Shown one piece after another: positions 33,283-43,299 of a stretch of DNA of 64,000 nucleotides; position 1 is the stretch's first letter, and each line of letters starts with the position of its first letter. The notes beneath the pieces are model-generated. The model searched no databases. It was not told the origin of the DNA and worked only from the letters and a program-made list of their open reading frames with translations. The stretch is from Aneurinibacillus uraniidurans (lineage in GTDB: Bacteria > Bacillota > Bacilli > Aneurinibacillales > Aneurinibacillaceae): assembly GCF_028471905.1 (NCBI RefSeq), contig NZ_CP116902.1:1462501-1526500 (forward strand). Reading direction: 5' to 3'. The position numbers and the translations under genes are program-made.

Positions 33283-36200
33283 ATGAGAACAAGGCTACTG
33301 GCATTTGGAATATGTCTTTTATCTTTTGCTGTAATTTTTACTCTTTTTTGGGCAGTTATTGAAAAAAATAAGTCAAAAGAGATACCATCCGCCCACCATG
33401 GTATCCTTGATTTATCAACATGGGATATTGGGAAACAGGAGGCCATTCCTTTGAATGGGGAGTGGGCGTTTTACCCAGATCAATTGCTTGTACCAGAAGA
33501 CTTTACAAGAGAAGAAAAAACGCCGACGTATGTCCAAGTCCCTTCTTTCTGGAATCATTATAGCATCAATGGCAAAAAGCGTTCTTCTTATGGTAGTGCA
33601 ACGTATCGTCTGCAAATTAAGCTAAAAGGTCGTGAACAGATCGTTGGGATTAAAACATCGAACATTCGTATGGCAAATAAAATCTATGTGAATGGGCAGC
33701 TGGTAGGATCGAGTGGAGTGCCAGGAAGCCCCGAAACCTATTCGCCGAAAAACACGCCATACGTGCGCTATGTGAATGTATCAGGCGCTAAGCTGGATAT
33801 TATTGTTCAAGTTTCTAATTATGTGTATGCACCTAACGGCGGAATTTCACATGCGATTTATTTTGGAAGCCAGGCGGCTATTTCCGCATTACGAGAAAAG
33901 GCACTTCTATTCGATTGGATTATGCTGACGAGCTTTTTTCTTATGGGTGTGTACTTTCTTGGATTATACATACAAAGAAGAAAAGATAGATCGGTATTAT
34001 GCTTCGCTCTTTTTTGTTTTTTTTCAGCACTCTATACTGTTACACATGGGGAGAAGGTGTTGTATACGTTCTTTCCCCACATTGATTACTTTTTGTTTCA
34101 AAGACTGCAAGTTATTTCAGGTACGATTTCTGCTGTCAGTCTAGTTTTGTATACGTATTTCTCTTTTCCAAAACTATGTTTTTTGTGGTTTGTTCGGGTG
34201 ATTGTCTTTATAGGCAGTGTGCTTATGATTATGTTTCTTATTTTTCCGATGACCGTTTATACACAGTTGGATTTCAGTTTCGCATTTTTGGGGAGTATCC
34301 CGTACTTTTATATGATTTATATCTCCGTATTGGCAGCTGTTAGAAGAGTGGAAGGAGCCGGCTACGTTACAATTGGAGCTCTTTCATTAATGATTGCAAT
34401 GGTGGAGACAACGCTTAATGTAGATGGATATTCATCTATGAATCTCTTACCTCCTTTTGAGCCGCTCTTATTTATGGTTATGCATTCTTTTTGGATATCA
34501 CTTCGGTTTTATAATGTGTTTAAAAAGAATGAAGAGTTGTCCATGAAATTAGTAACGGCTGATAAGGTAAAGGATGAATTTCTCGCCAAAACCTCGCATG
34601 AGTTACGAACGCCGCTGCATGGAATTATTAACCTGACGCAGCTATTGTTAGACGACATCGGGAAAGAGATACATCCTAGACAAAAAGAGAGCTTATACTT
34701 GATTCATTCAACAGGAAAGCGCCTCTCTAACCTTATTCATGATATTATCGACGTTTCGAAAATGAAGCAGGGTGAATTATCTATTTATCCATCTTGTATT
34801 GATGTAAGAACGAGTGCTCAGACGGTGCTGGCTATTTTCTCTACGTTACAGCACGAAAAAGGAATCAGGATTCTTAACCATATTCCTCAAGACTTACCCC
34901 CTGCTTATGTAGATGAGAATCGTCTGCATCAGATTTTTTATAATTTAGTTGATAATGCTCTGAAATATACGTTACATGGAAAGGTTGAACTTTTGGCTTA
35001 CGTACAGGGTGAGTGGCTGGAGATTGTTGTGGAAGATACGGGAACAGGAATTCCGGAAGATAAATATGATGAAATTTTTCAGTCGTTTCATCAATTAGAG
35101 GCACATATGACCCGGGAGAATAGCGGAATTGGCCTTGGCTTAAACATTACCAAGCAATTAGTCGAATTACACGGGGGGACAATTACGGTAGCGTCAAATA
35201 TAGGAGAAGGAACGCGCTTTACATTTACGCTACCAATCGCAAAAGAAGAAAGGGAGAAAGAAATACATGAAGAAAACGTGTATTCCCTAAAAAATATAGG
35301 AGGACGAGACGTCTCTTTTTCCACTCCGCACAAAATGATCAAGAACGGCGCCTATACAGTATTAGCCGTAGATGATGAGTATTCGAATTTAACAATTGTG
35401 ATGAATGCCATGAACTCGATGGGGTATTCGGTGATTGCGGTAAAAAATGGAGAGGAAGCGATTGAGGTACTGCAAAGTCATCCGAATATTGATTTGGTTA
35501 TTCTGGATCTTATGATGCCGCGCTTGTCTGGGTTAGAGGTGTGTAGGCACATTCGACAAACGTCTAGCTTAAGTGAACTGCCTATTCTTATGCTTACAGC
35601 AACCGGACAAGTCGGGGATATTCTTGCTTCGTTTGAAGCGGGGGCCAATGACTTTTTGCAAAAACCTGTAGAGCTTGCGGAATTGAAGGCTAGAGTCGAT
35701 TCTTTGCTGCTTATGAAAAAATCAGCGCAACATGCGATTCAGAACGAACTGGATTTTTTACAAGCGCAAATTACCCCGCATTTTTTATACAATACGCTGA
35801 ATACCATCGTATCGCTCTCGTATAAGGACAGTGAAAAAATGCGCGAGATCATTCATGATTTAGCGTACTATTTACGTGCCAAGTTTGATTTTAATCGTAC
35901 AGAGCGATTCGTCCCGATCCAGCGAGAAATTGAACTCGTACGAGCCTACCTGGAGATTGAACAGGTACGGTACTCGCAGCGGCTTCAGATTGTATTTGAT
36001 ATTGACGAGGCTGTTGCATGCTTTATTCCTCCGCTAACCATTCAACCGCTTGTAGAAAATGCAATTCAACATGGAATTGCCCCACAAGTTTCCGGGGGAA
36101 CGGTGAAAGTTTCCATTCAACAAATGAGAGACGAGGTTTGTATTACGGTAGAAGATGACGGAGTTGGAATGCCGCAAGAACGCATTCGTCAAATTCTTGA

Positions 36201-36339
36201 CGGGCAATACGATGGAGTTGGATTTAGGAATGTCAATAAACGCCTGCAAACGATGTATAATTGTCAGCTGCAAATCGAAAGTGCAAGTGGAGAAGGGACA
36301 AAAGTAGTCATGTTAATAAAGGAAGGGGGAATGCGATAA
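33283..36339 (+). CDS. Hybrid sensor kinase with two kinase modules (7TMR-DISM / HisKA / receiver / LytS-type)
   Basis: About 1018 residues. Order: signal-anchor helix; extracellular jelly-roll-like domain (about 40-200, HGILDLSTWDIGKQEAIPLNGEWAFYP); seven-helix 7TMR-DISM region (about 210-405); HisKA with phospho-acceptor His near 438 (AKTSHELRTPLHG) and an HATPase (DTGTGIPEDK, GIGLGLNI); receiver domain with acidic pair near 696 (AVDDEYSN) and phospho-acceptor Asp near 742 (LDLMMP); then a second, LytS/His_kinase-type dimerisation segment (QAQITPHFLYNTLNTI) with its own HATPase (PPLTIQPLVENAIQHG, DDGVGMPQERI). The start at 33283 has GGGGG upstream and matches the paralogue's N-terminus. Phosphate output partner is unknown; no separate regulator is adjacent. 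Confidence 0.92.
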   Translation: MRTRLLAFGICLLSFAVIFTLFWAVIEKNKSKEIPSAHHGILDLSTWDIGKQEAIPLNGEWAFYPDQLLVPEDFTREEKTPTYVQVPSFWNHYSINGKKRSSYGSATYRLQIKLKGREQIVGIKTSNIRMANKIYVNGQLVGSSGVPGSPETYSPKNTPYVRYVNVSGAKLDIIVQVSNYVYAPNGGISHAIYFGSQAAISALREKALLFDWIMLTSFFLMGVYFLGLYIQRRKDRSVLCFALFCFFSALYTVTHGEKVLYTFFPHIDYFLFQRLQVISGTISAVSLVLYTYFSFPKLCFLWFVRVIVFIGSVLMIMFLIFPMTVYTQLDFSFAFLGSIPYFYMIYISVLAAVRRVEGAGYVTIGALSLMIAMVETTLNVDGYSSMNLLPPFEPLLFMVMHSFWISLRFYNVFKKNEELSMKLVTADKVKDEFLAKTSHELRTPLHGIINLTQLLLDDIGKEIHPRQKESLYLIHSTGKRLSNLIHDIIDVSKMKQGELSIYPSCIDVRTSAQTVLAIFSTLQHEKGIRILNHIPQDLPPAYVDENRLHQIFYNLVDNALKYTLHGKVELLAYVQGEWLEIVVEDTGTGIPEDKYDEIFQSFHQLEAHMTRENSGIGLGLNITKQLVELHGGTITVASNIGEGTRFTFTLPIAKEEREKEIHEENVYSLKNIGGRDVSFSTPHKMIKNGAYTVLAVDDEYSNLTIVMNAMNSMGYSVIAVKNGEEAIEVLQSHPNIDLVILDLMMPRLSGLEVCRHIRQTSSLSELPILMLTATGQVGDILASFEAGANDFLQKPVELAELKARVDSLLLMKKSAQHAIQNELDFLQAQITPHFLYNTLNTIVSLSYKDSEKMREIIHDLAYYLRAKFDFNRTERFVPIQREIELVRAYLEIEQVRYSQRLQIVFDIDEAVACFIPPLTIQPLVENAIQHGIAPQVSGGTVKVSIQQMRDEVCITVEDDGVGMPQERIRQILDGQYDGVGFRNVNKRLQTMYNCQLQIESASGEGTKVVMLIKEGGMR

Positions 36340-36364
36340 TAAGTAGTACAGAAAGGAAAATAAC

Positions 36365-36413
36365 AGGGCTAGCCTCAAGAGGACATGAAACATGACTTCT
36401 CAAGGCTAGCCCT
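36365..36413. terminator. Bidirectional terminator between the two kinases
   Basis: AGGGCTAGCCT (36365-36375) and AGGCTAGCCCT (36403-36413) are exact complements and the stem continues inward (TTGAGAAGTCATG-type pairing). Confidence 0.85.
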
Positions 36414-36416
36414 TCT

Positions 36417-39400
36417 TTATAGTAGTTTTTCCTTTGGTAATGCTATTGTAATTGTTGTCCCTGTCTGATCAGAACTTTCGATTTGCAGGCGACAGTGATA
36501 GAAGCTTTGTAAACGCCTATCCACATTTCGGAGACCGACCCCTTTGTACTGACCCACAACAATTTCTTTCAGGCGGGATTCCGCAATTCCCACCCCGTCA
36601 TCAGCAACAGTAATATAAATCATATCTACCGTTTGAGAGATCGAGAGTGTAATCGTTCCACCCGAAAGTTTCGGAGCAATCCCATGGCGGACTGCGTTTT
36701 CGACGAGTGGTTGAATCGTGAGAGGAGGTAATAAACATTGAACCGTCTCATCGATCTCAAAAATAACACGTAGTCGTGTTCCATAACGTACTTGCTCAAT
36801 GCCAAAGTAAGCCCGTACTAGTTCAAGCTCCTGGGCAAGTGGGATAAGTCGTTCCTGGTTATGGAAGTCAAACTTGGCTCGCAAATAATACGTGAGATCA
36901 TTAATAATATCGCGCATTTTCTCTACATCTTTGTAGGAGAGAGAGATAACCGTATTGAGCGCATTATACAGAAAATGCGGGGTAATCTGCGCTTGTAAAA
37001 AGTCCAGCTCATGCTGCAGGGCTTCTTGAACAGATTTTTTCAGTAAGAGCAATGACTCTACTCGTGCTTTTAACTCAGGAAGTTCTACAGGCTTTTGTAA
37101 GAAATCATTAGCCCCTGCCTCAAAAGAAGCGATGATGTCACCAATTTGTCCCGCTGCTGTTAGGATAAGAACCGGGATCTCTGTTAGTTTATGAGTAGCC
37201 CGGATTGTACGGCATACGTCTAAGCCGGACATGCGCGGCATCATGAGATCTAGAATCACCAAATCAATCGTCGGATGGCTGTGAAGCATATCCAGTGCCT
37301 CTTGCCCATTTTTGGTTGCAATGACGGAATGGCCCATCGAATCGAGCGCGTCGAGCAACACTTTTAAGTTCGAGTATTCATCATCGACGACAAGTACGGT
37401 ATAAGTCGATTCTTTCAATAACTTATATGGCGTAGAAAATGATAGAGTAGCAGTAGCCGCAGCCGCAGGCTCGGCATTGGTGAACAAAGTGTGTTCCTGT
37501 ATGTCTTTATCCCCTTCATTTACTACTGGTAATGTAAAAGTAAAGCATGAACCTTCTCCTACTGTAGACTGAACGCGAATCGTCCCACCATGTAATTCAA
37601 TGAGCTGTTTCGTAATGTTTAACCCAAGACCGATTCCCGGATTCTCACTTGTCATATGATCTTCAAGTTGATGGAAGGAGTCGAAAATTTCCTCGAATTT
37701 TTCTGCTGGAATTCCTGTCCCGGTATCTTTTACGGAAATCGTTACAAAATTTCCTTCTACATAGCCCAAGAGCTCCATTTTTCCGCTACCTGTATATTTT
37801 ATTGCATTATCCACTAGATTATAAAAAATTTGCTTCAAGCGATTTTCGTCCGCATAGGCAAGAGGAAGATCGTTTGGAATTTGGTTGAGGAGGAGAAGCT
37901 GCTTTTCTTTTTGCATCATTTCGAAGAAAGATATAATCATCTGTGCTACGGCTCTCGTATCAACCGGAACGGGATAAATGCGCAGTTCACCGTGTTTGAT
38001 TTTCGATATATCAACAATATCATTAATAAGTGTGGCAAGCCGCTTTCCGATCAAGTGAATAGCGACGAGGCCTTCTCTTTGCTTTGGCTCTAGTTCTTCT
38101 TTTTTGTCTTGCAGCAATAGTTCGGCAATGTTAATAATTCCATGTAACGGCGTTCGCAGTTCATGAGAAGTTTTAGCGAGAAATTCATCTTTACGTTTGT
38201 CAAATGTTAATAGTTTTACAGATAGCTCCTCCACTTTTTTGAATGCGTTGGAAAAGCGTAGCGACATCCAGAGCGAATGCAGCAAGATAAATAGAACAGG
38301 CCAAAAGGGTGGCACAATGTTCAAAGGTAAATATCCCATAATATTAAGCGCGATCATGATCGTATACACAATTAAGAAAAGCGAGCTAAAAATCAGATAG
38401 AAAGCCCCTTCTACCTGACGAATGGACGCTAGTATTGATATGTATGTGAGATACATCCATATGTAAAGAACAAACATAATTTGCAAAATCTCAAAACGAC
38501 TATGAACGGATAACGGGCAAGCAACTACAGCTACCAGGAAGATTCCGACTGCCAGACAGATTCGAATCACCCATTTGGAGCATAGCTCTCGGAAGGAATA
38601 ATACGTGTACATTGTTAGGCCAATCCCGCTGAGCGAGGTAGAGAGAAATTGTAGTTTGGCAAATACATAATAATTGATGGATGGGACGAACATGTACAAT
38701 ATTTTCTCGCCGTGTGTAGCCTCATAAAAGATCGCAGCCAAGCAATACAGTGCGAAATATAGTAAAAATAAATCGCTTCTTCTTTGTGTGTACAGACCAA
38801 ACAAATACAGCCCCATTATGATGAAGCTCGTCATGACAATGGAATCGAACAGCAAGGCCTTATTTTGCAAAGACGAGATGGATGCCTGTTCCCCGAAATA
38901 AATCGGATCGATGATTCCTCCGCCAGGAGTGTAGTCATAGTTTGCGACATGAACGAGTATCTCCACGATCCCACCCGATAGTTGCGTATAGCGGGCATAC
39001 GGTGTATTTTCGGGAGAATAGGTAGCATCGGTTTTCGGAATGCCGCTTGCTCCGAGCTGTTTGCCATTGATATAGATACGATTTGACATACGGATGATCG
39101 ATGTTTTAAGGCCGAATACTTTTTCTGCATGCGGCAGCTTTATCTGTAAGCGATAGGTGGCACTTCCAAAGGGCGAAAGCGACTTTCCGTTACGGATATA
39201 ACGATTCCAGGGAGATGGAACAGGCACGTACTCTGGTGTAGGCTGTGAAACTACAAAGTCATGATGGGTCAGCAGTTGGTTCGGATAAAACTCCCATTCC
39301 CCTGTAAGAGGAACAGCGCCATTTTTCGTGAAATCCCATGTGGATAAATCGAGGAGACCATGCTGTGCTCGTGGGGATGCCTGATGGTTGAATTTATTCG

Positions 39401-39476
39401 TCATCCACCATATCCCATAAAAAATCCCGATGAAAGCAAGGATACAGAGAAAAAAAGCGAGTAGTCGTGTTTTCAT
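36417..39476 (-). CDS. Paralogous hybrid sensor kinase (7TMR-DISM / HisKA / receiver / LytS-type), convergent copy
   Basis: 1019 residues with the same domain order as its convergent neighbour: extracellular HGLLDLSTWDFTKNGAVPLTGEWEFYP, seven helices, HisKA AKTSHELRTPLHGIINIAELLLQD, HATPase DTGTGIPAEKFEEIF, receiver VVDDEYSNLKVLL and LDLMMPRMSGLDVC, a LytS-type QAQITPHFLYNALNTVISL, and a last HATPase DDGVGIAESRL. The kinase, receiver and LytS parts are very close to the neighbour's, the membrane part less so, suggesting duplication followed by change of ligand. It shares a terminator with the neighbour, so the two are independently transcribed. Confidence 0.92.
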   Translation of the reverse strand: MKTRLLAFFLCILAFIGIFYGIWWMTNKFNHQASPRAQHGLLDLSTWDFTKNGAVPLTGEWEFYPNQLLTHHDFVVSQPTPEYVPVPSPWNRYIRNGKSLSPFGSATYRLQIKLPHAEKVFGLKTSIIRMSNRIYINGKQLGASGIPKTDATYSPENTPYARYTQLSGGIVEILVHVANYDYTPGGGIIDPIYFGEQASISSLQNKALLFDSIVMTSFIIMGLYLFGLYTQRRSDLFLLYFALYCLAAIFYEATHGEKILYMFVPSINYYVFAKLQFLSTSLSGIGLTMYTYYSFRELCSKWVIRICLAVGIFLVAVVACPLSVHSRFEILQIMFVLYIWMYLTYISILASIRQVEGAFYLIFSSLFLIVYTIMIALNIMGYLPLNIVPPFWPVLFILLHSLWMSLRFSNAFKKVEELSVKLLTFDKRKDEFLAKTSHELRTPLHGIINIAELLLQDKKEELEPKQREGLVAIHLIGKRLATLINDIVDISKIKHGELRIYPVPVDTRAVAQMIISFFEMMQKEKQLLLLNQIPNDLPLAYADENRLKQIFYNLVDNAIKYTGSGKMELLGYVEGNFVTISVKDTGTGIPAEKFEEIFDSFHQLEDHMTSENPGIGLGLNITKQLIELHGGTIRVQSTVGEGSCFTFTLPVVNEGDKDIQEHTLFTNAEPAAAATATLSFSTPYKLLKESTYTVLVVDDEYSNLKVLLDALDSMGHSVIATKNGQEALDMLHSHPTIDLVILDLMMPRMSGLDVCRTIRATHKLTEIPVLILTAAGQIGDIIASFEAGANDFLQKPVELPELKARVESLLLLKKSVQEALQHELDFLQAQITPHFLYNALNTVISLSYKDVEKMRDIINDLTYYLRAKFDFHNQERLIPLAQELELVRAYFGIEQVRYGTRLRVIFEIDETVQCLLPPLTIQPLVENAVRHGIAPKLSGGTITLSISQTVDMIYITVADDGVGIAESRLKEIVVGQYKGVGLRNVDRRLQSFYHCRLQIESSDQTGTTITIALPKEKLL

Positions 39477-39617
39477 GTATACACCTCAACTAGATATAAA
39501 CAAATAGCCTTTGTAGGATTATTGTATCATAAAATGATGGATAAATAATGAGTATAGTCCTTATTACCTCTCAATAGTTATAGTTTTGAAAATGTTTAGA
39601 TAATTAAAAATATTATA

Positions 39618-39674
39618 TTGACATGGGAGAACACCCATATTATTATTTTGGTATCAAACGTTAAGTATTTAACG
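39618..39674 (+). promoter_or_regulatory. Promoter and dyad upstream of hpaB
   Basis: TTGACA (39618-39623) and TATTAT (39641-39646), 17-nt spacer; the spacer holds the small dyad ATGGG/CCCAT. TATCAAA (39652-39658) sits at the expected start point and is followed by CGTTAA-GTAT-TTAACG (39659-39674). TATCAAA recurs at other hpa promoters in this cluster (43336, 44033), so it may be a common operator. The rest of the 313-nt gap 39477-39789 shows no gene. Confidence 0.6.
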
Positions 39675-39789
39675 ATTTAATAAATTCTAACAATGGCAAG
39701 GAGGAACGTGGAAAAGGTAGAGTGTGCGGTATATTTCCACTAAAAATGTAAGCGTTATTATTTCATCTTTATTATAGGGAGGGTTTAGT

Positions 39790-41256
39790 ATGGCAGTACG
39801 GACAGGGCAGCAATTTCTTGAGGGTTTGAAAAACGATGGACGTGAGATTTGGTTAGACGGAGAGTTAATACAAGATGTAACGACTCACCCGGCGTTTAAA
39901 GGAGCAGCCGAGCATATCGCAAAATTGTTCGATTTGCAGCATAAATATCCGGAAGTTATGACAGCTACTTGCCCGGAAACAGGTGAAAAATTTGGAATTA
40001 CTCACTTGATCCCGAGAAGCAAAGAAGATATTAAACGAATTCGCAAAGCGATGAAAGTATGGGCGGAAGCGTCTGTTGGCTTAATGGGAAGAAGCCCGGA
40101 TTATATGAATACAACATTTGCTTGTTTTGCAGGTCATGCGGACGTATGGGCTCGTCGTGGGAATGAGCAAGGTGCACAAAATATGATCAAGTATCAAAAG
40201 TACGTTCGGGATAACGATTTAATTATGACCCACTCTATTATTAATCCACAGGTAGACCGTTCCGTATCGGAAGCCGAGCAGGGTGGCGGAGAAGTGTCCC
40301 TACACAAAGTTGGGGAAACAGAAGACGCCATTATCGTACGCGGCGCGCGAATGCTGGCGACATTAGCACCGTTTGCGGATGAATTAACAGTATATCCGGG
40401 AAGCGATATTCGCCTGCAGGATAAGAAATATGCGATTTGCTTCGCGGTTCCGATGAATACGCCAGGACTTAAATTTATCTGTCGTGATTCTTACAGCAAA
40501 GAGAGAAATAAATTTGACTATCCGCTGTCCGCTCGCTTTGATGAAATGGATGCGGTTGTTATTTTCGATGATGTACACGTACCAAAAGATCGCGTGTTTA
40601 TGGACGGGGATACAGTAGGTTATTCGGAAGTTATTGGAGATGGATACTGGAGAAACTATATCATCTTCCAGGCGATGAACCGCGCCTTAACAAAACTTGA
40701 GTTTGCATTTGGCCTTGGCCATATGATTGCTGATACGACAGGGGTAAATACATTCGATCATGTGCAAGAAAAACTCGGGGAAATTTGGAACATGATGGAG
40801 ATGACACGCGCAGGTGTAGTGGCTGCCGAGGAAGGGGCGTTTGAAGTTGATGGCAAAGGAATCTGGGCACCGAATGATAAGCCGCTGATTGCGCTGCGCG
40901 GTTTGATGCCGAAATGGATTCCACGTGCTACTGAACTGCTGAAAGTGATCGGCGGCGGTGGATATATGCTTACGCCATCTTTGAAAGACATGAACGGACC
41001 GCTGGCGAAAGATATTACAAAATATTATCAGGCACGAAATTCTGATGCCGAACAGCGCATTCGCTTATTCCGTCTCGGCTGGGACTTTATCGGCTCAGAG
41101 CTTGCTGGACGCGGTGATTTGTACGAGCGGTTCTATCTCAGTGACGCTTATCGGATGACAGCTCTAAACTACAAAATTGCAGAAAAAGAACATGCCAAAA
41201 TGCTAGTTGAGCAGTTTTTGAATGAGCCGGTAGCCGAATTACAGACCACAAAGTAA
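39790..41256 (+). CDS. hpaB: 4-hydroxyphenylacetate 3-monooxygenase, oxygenase component
   Basis: A 488-residue FADH2-dependent monooxygenase that converts 4-hydroxyphenylacetate to 3,4-dihydroxyphenylacetate. The acyl-CoA-dehydrogenase-like fold is shown by GLMGRSPDYMNTT (substrate residues Arg101 and Tyr105), the histidine near 148 in MTHSIINPQ, and late GGGGYMLTPS. It needs reduced flavin from an HpaC-type reductase, which is not in this window. It is the first gene of the hpa cluster but is ended by its own terminator; the dioxygenase and dehydrogenase lie 3-6 kb downstream after a permease, a repeat unit and the MarR gene. Confidence 0.93.
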   Translation: MAVRTGQQFLEGLKNDGREIWLDGELIQDVTTHPAFKGAAEHIAKLFDLQHKYPEVMTATCPETGEKFGITHLIPRSKEDIKRIRKAMKVWAEASVGLMGRSPDYMNTTFACFAGHADVWARRGNEQGAQNMIKYQKYVRDNDLIMTHSIINPQVDRSVSEAEQGGGEVSLHKVGETEDAIIVRGARMLATLAPFADELTVYPGSDIRLQDKKYAICFAVPMNTPGLKFICRDSYSKERNKFDYPLSARFDEMDAVVIFDDVHVPKDRVFMDGDTVGYSEVIGDGYWRNYIIFQAMNRALTKLEFAFGLGHMIADTTGVNTFDHVQEKLGEIWNMMEMTRAGVVAAEEGAFEVDGKGIWAPNDKPLIALRGLMPKWIPRATELLKVIGGGGYMLTPSLKDMNGPLAKDITKYYQARNSDAEQRIRLFRLGWDFIGSELAGRGDLYERFYLSDAYRMTALNYKIAEKEHAKMLVEQFLNEPVAELQTTK

Positions 41257-41270
41257 AATAGCTTGGGATC

Positions 41271-41310
41271 GCTTCTTCCTGATATAACCAGATACAAGGA
41301 AGAAGCTTTT
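41271..41310 (+). terminator. Terminator after hpaB
   Basis: GCTTCTTCCT (41271-41280) and AGGAAGAAGC (41297-41306) are exact complements, with TTTT after. Confidence 0.8.
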
Positions 41311-41373
41311 CTCGTATGTAGCTGCTAGAATAGCCAGAATAGATAATCCTAGCAAAAGAGGGGGAGCTTTTCT

Positions 41374-42762
41374 ATGGAAACAGAAACGACTTCTATTAAT
41401 GGGTCGGTTACGGTTGGAGCATCTGGTCACAAGGCAGAATTAAAACGGGTATTAAAGACGCGTGACTTGGTTATATTTGGAATGGTTTTTATGGCACCTG
41501 TTTCCGCTCAGACTCTTTTTGGTTCGCTTGCACAAGTATCACAGGGGCATGCTGTTTTGTCGTATATTGTTGGACTGGTCGCGATGATATTCACAGCGTA
41601 TTCGTATGGTAAAATGGCAGAGGCCTTTCCGATTGCAGGGTCTACGTATAGTTATACATCACGGGCGATTCATCCGTATGTAGGTTTTATTGCGGGCTGG
41701 TGTATGCTGCTCGATTATGTGCTCATTCCTATTTTGTTATATAAACTGAGCGCAATCTATGCGATGGAATTGCTGCCATCTATTCCACTTTGGTTAATGC
41801 TGCTTTTGTTTGTCGTTCCAGTAACGGTGTTTAATTGTATCGGAACGCAGATTGCTTCAAGGGTAAATACCTTTATGACTGCAATTATGGTCATAAGTAT
41901 TGTTTTGTTTGTCGGTTTTGCGATAAAAGCATTGCTTCATGGAGTAGGTGTCGGAAGTGTTTTTTCGATGCAAGGGATTTACAATGCACAAACCTTTACG
42001 TGGCCTTCTCTGATCGGGGGAGCATCGATTGCGGTTCTTTCTTTCCTTGGCTTTGATGCAGTAACAACGATGGCAGAAGATTCAAGTGTTTCAGGGAAAA
42101 TGGTGGGAAAAGCTGCGGTACTAGCCTGTATTGTAAGTGCGGTGTTGTATGTGGCCCAAGTTTATTTTGCTACGTTAACATTCCCGAATTTCACCGCTTT
42201 TCAGTCCCCAGATACAGCCTTTTTCGAGATTGCAACGCTTGTGGGAGGGAGCGGGCTGGCTACGCTTTTGGCGTTAATTATTTCGCTTTCCGGTATTTCA
42301 ACAGCTCTGGCAGGGCAGGCAGCCGCTTCTCGCTTGTTATACGGAATGGGGCGTGAACGTGTACTGCCCAAGTTTTTCGCACATATTCATCCGAAATACA
42401 AAACACCAGCCTACAGTATTTTATTTATGGCAGCTGCCGGGTATATCGGTGCCGTTTTGATTGATTTAAGCGTGCTGTTTTTGATCATTGTGTTCGGTGC
42501 GTTAATCGGATTTCTCTGTGTGAATTTATCTGTATTCATCGAGTACTACATCAAGAGAAAAGAGCGTTCGTTTACGGCATTTGTTCCGTACGTAGTATTT
42601 CCACTGGCTGGATTGGTTGTATGCGCTTACATCATGTGGGGGATGGATCGTATTGGGCATATTGTAGGGGGAAGCTGGCTTGCGCTCGGGATTATTTATC
42701 TGGCTATTATGAGTAAGGGCTTCACGAAAAAAGTCGAGATGTTTAAAGAGGATTCGTTTTAG
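41374..42762 (+). CDS. APC family amino acid/amine permease
   Basis: A 462-residue permease of the amino acid-polyamine-organocation superfamily with about 12 helices. LKTRDLVIFGMVFMAPVSAQTLFGSLAQVSQGH is the first-helix motif (here with MAPVSAQ), followed by AEAFPIAGSTYSYTSRAIHPYVGFIAGW, which is the conserved 'FPxAGSxYxY' block. Its place between hpaB and the hpa ring-cleavage genes suggests uptake of an aromatic amine or amino acid such as tyramine, consistent with the glutamylation pair downstream; this is inference. GGGGGAG precedes the ATG. Confidence 0.85.
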   Translation: METETTSINGSVTVGASGHKAELKRVLKTRDLVIFGMVFMAPVSAQTLFGSLAQVSQGHAVLSYIVGLVAMIFTAYSYGKMAEAFPIAGSTYSYTSRAIHPYVGFIAGWCMLLDYVLIPILLYKLSAIYAMELLPSIPLWLMLLLFVVPVTVFNCIGTQIASRVNTFMTAIMVISIVLFVGFAIKALLHGVGVGSVFSMQGIYNAQTFTWPSLIGGASIAVLSFLGFDAVTTMAEDSSVSGKMVGKAAVLACIVSAVLYVAQVYFATLTFPNFTAFQSPDTAFFEIATLVGGSGLATLLALIISLSGISTALAGQAAASRLLYGMGRERVLPKFFAHIHPKYKTPAYSILFMAAAGYIGAVLIDLSVLFLIIVFGALIGFLCVNLSVFIEYYIKRKERSFTAFVPYVVFPLAGLVVCAYIMWGMDRIGHIVGGSWLALGIIYLAIMSKGFTKKVEMFKEDSF

Positions 42763-42834
42763 CTGCGTTACAATAGTGGGCTGTCTCGGAAGCCAGAACA
42801 TGGCGGCGGGGCAGCTCTTTTTTTGTAATGTCGA

Positions 42835-43070
42835 CAACGTTTGGTGAGAGGGAGTTGGAGAAGAGAGGAGCCGTTCGCTTCGGTATGCTTGCAGGGAAGT
42901 GGGAACTGTCCGCTCCGAGAGCTCGACGAACTCGCCCGCAAAGAAAGGCATGTGATGTTGATTCATAGAAGGATTGCGGGCAAAGGCCCATTCGTCGTTC
43001 TCCCTCCGCTGAGTAGGCGCATACAGGCACTTGAGCTCCTCCCTTCTCCCACTCCCCGCACAACGTTTCG
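42835..43070 (+). repeat. Structured repeat copy D
   Basis: Closest to copy A. GTATGC (42883-42888) pairs with GCATAC (43019-43024), a two-sided change from the GTACGC/GCGTAC of A, B and C. The inner stem GCCCGCAA (42934-42941) pairs with TTGCGGGC (42974-42981). Outer arms GGAGTTGGAGAAGAGAGGAGC and GCTCCTCCCTTCTCCCACTCC pair with few mismatches. The apical hairpin of copy A is only half kept (TCATAGA present, partner altered). Confidence 0.75.
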
Positions 43071-43198
43071 TTTTACAAAAAACACGCGATGTCAGAATAG
43101 ATTTGCTCGATAGACACTGGCTTTTTGAAAACATGCTTCTTTTATTTTTTTACCTGCATAGCAAAGCTTAGCATCTTGATCTTGCTTGATGATGTTTA

Positions 43199-43299
43199 AC
43201 CAAAGCGTGCTAGGAGCGGGAGCGGACAGTCCCCACTTCTTCGTAAGCGTACCAAAGTGACGAGGCCCCGCCCGATCCCGCTCCTCCATTACACTTTGG
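43199..43299 (-). repeat. Truncated structured repeat copy E (inverted)
   Basis: Both ends match copy B (CCAAAGCGTGCTAGGAGCGGG and CTCCTCCATTACACTTTGG) and the 5' strand CCCCACTTCTTCGTAAGCGTACC is kept. About 130 bp are missing, including the whole inner hairpin and the 3' partner of the GTACGC helix. It is a clean internal deletion derivative, 101 bp long. Confidence 0.72.
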
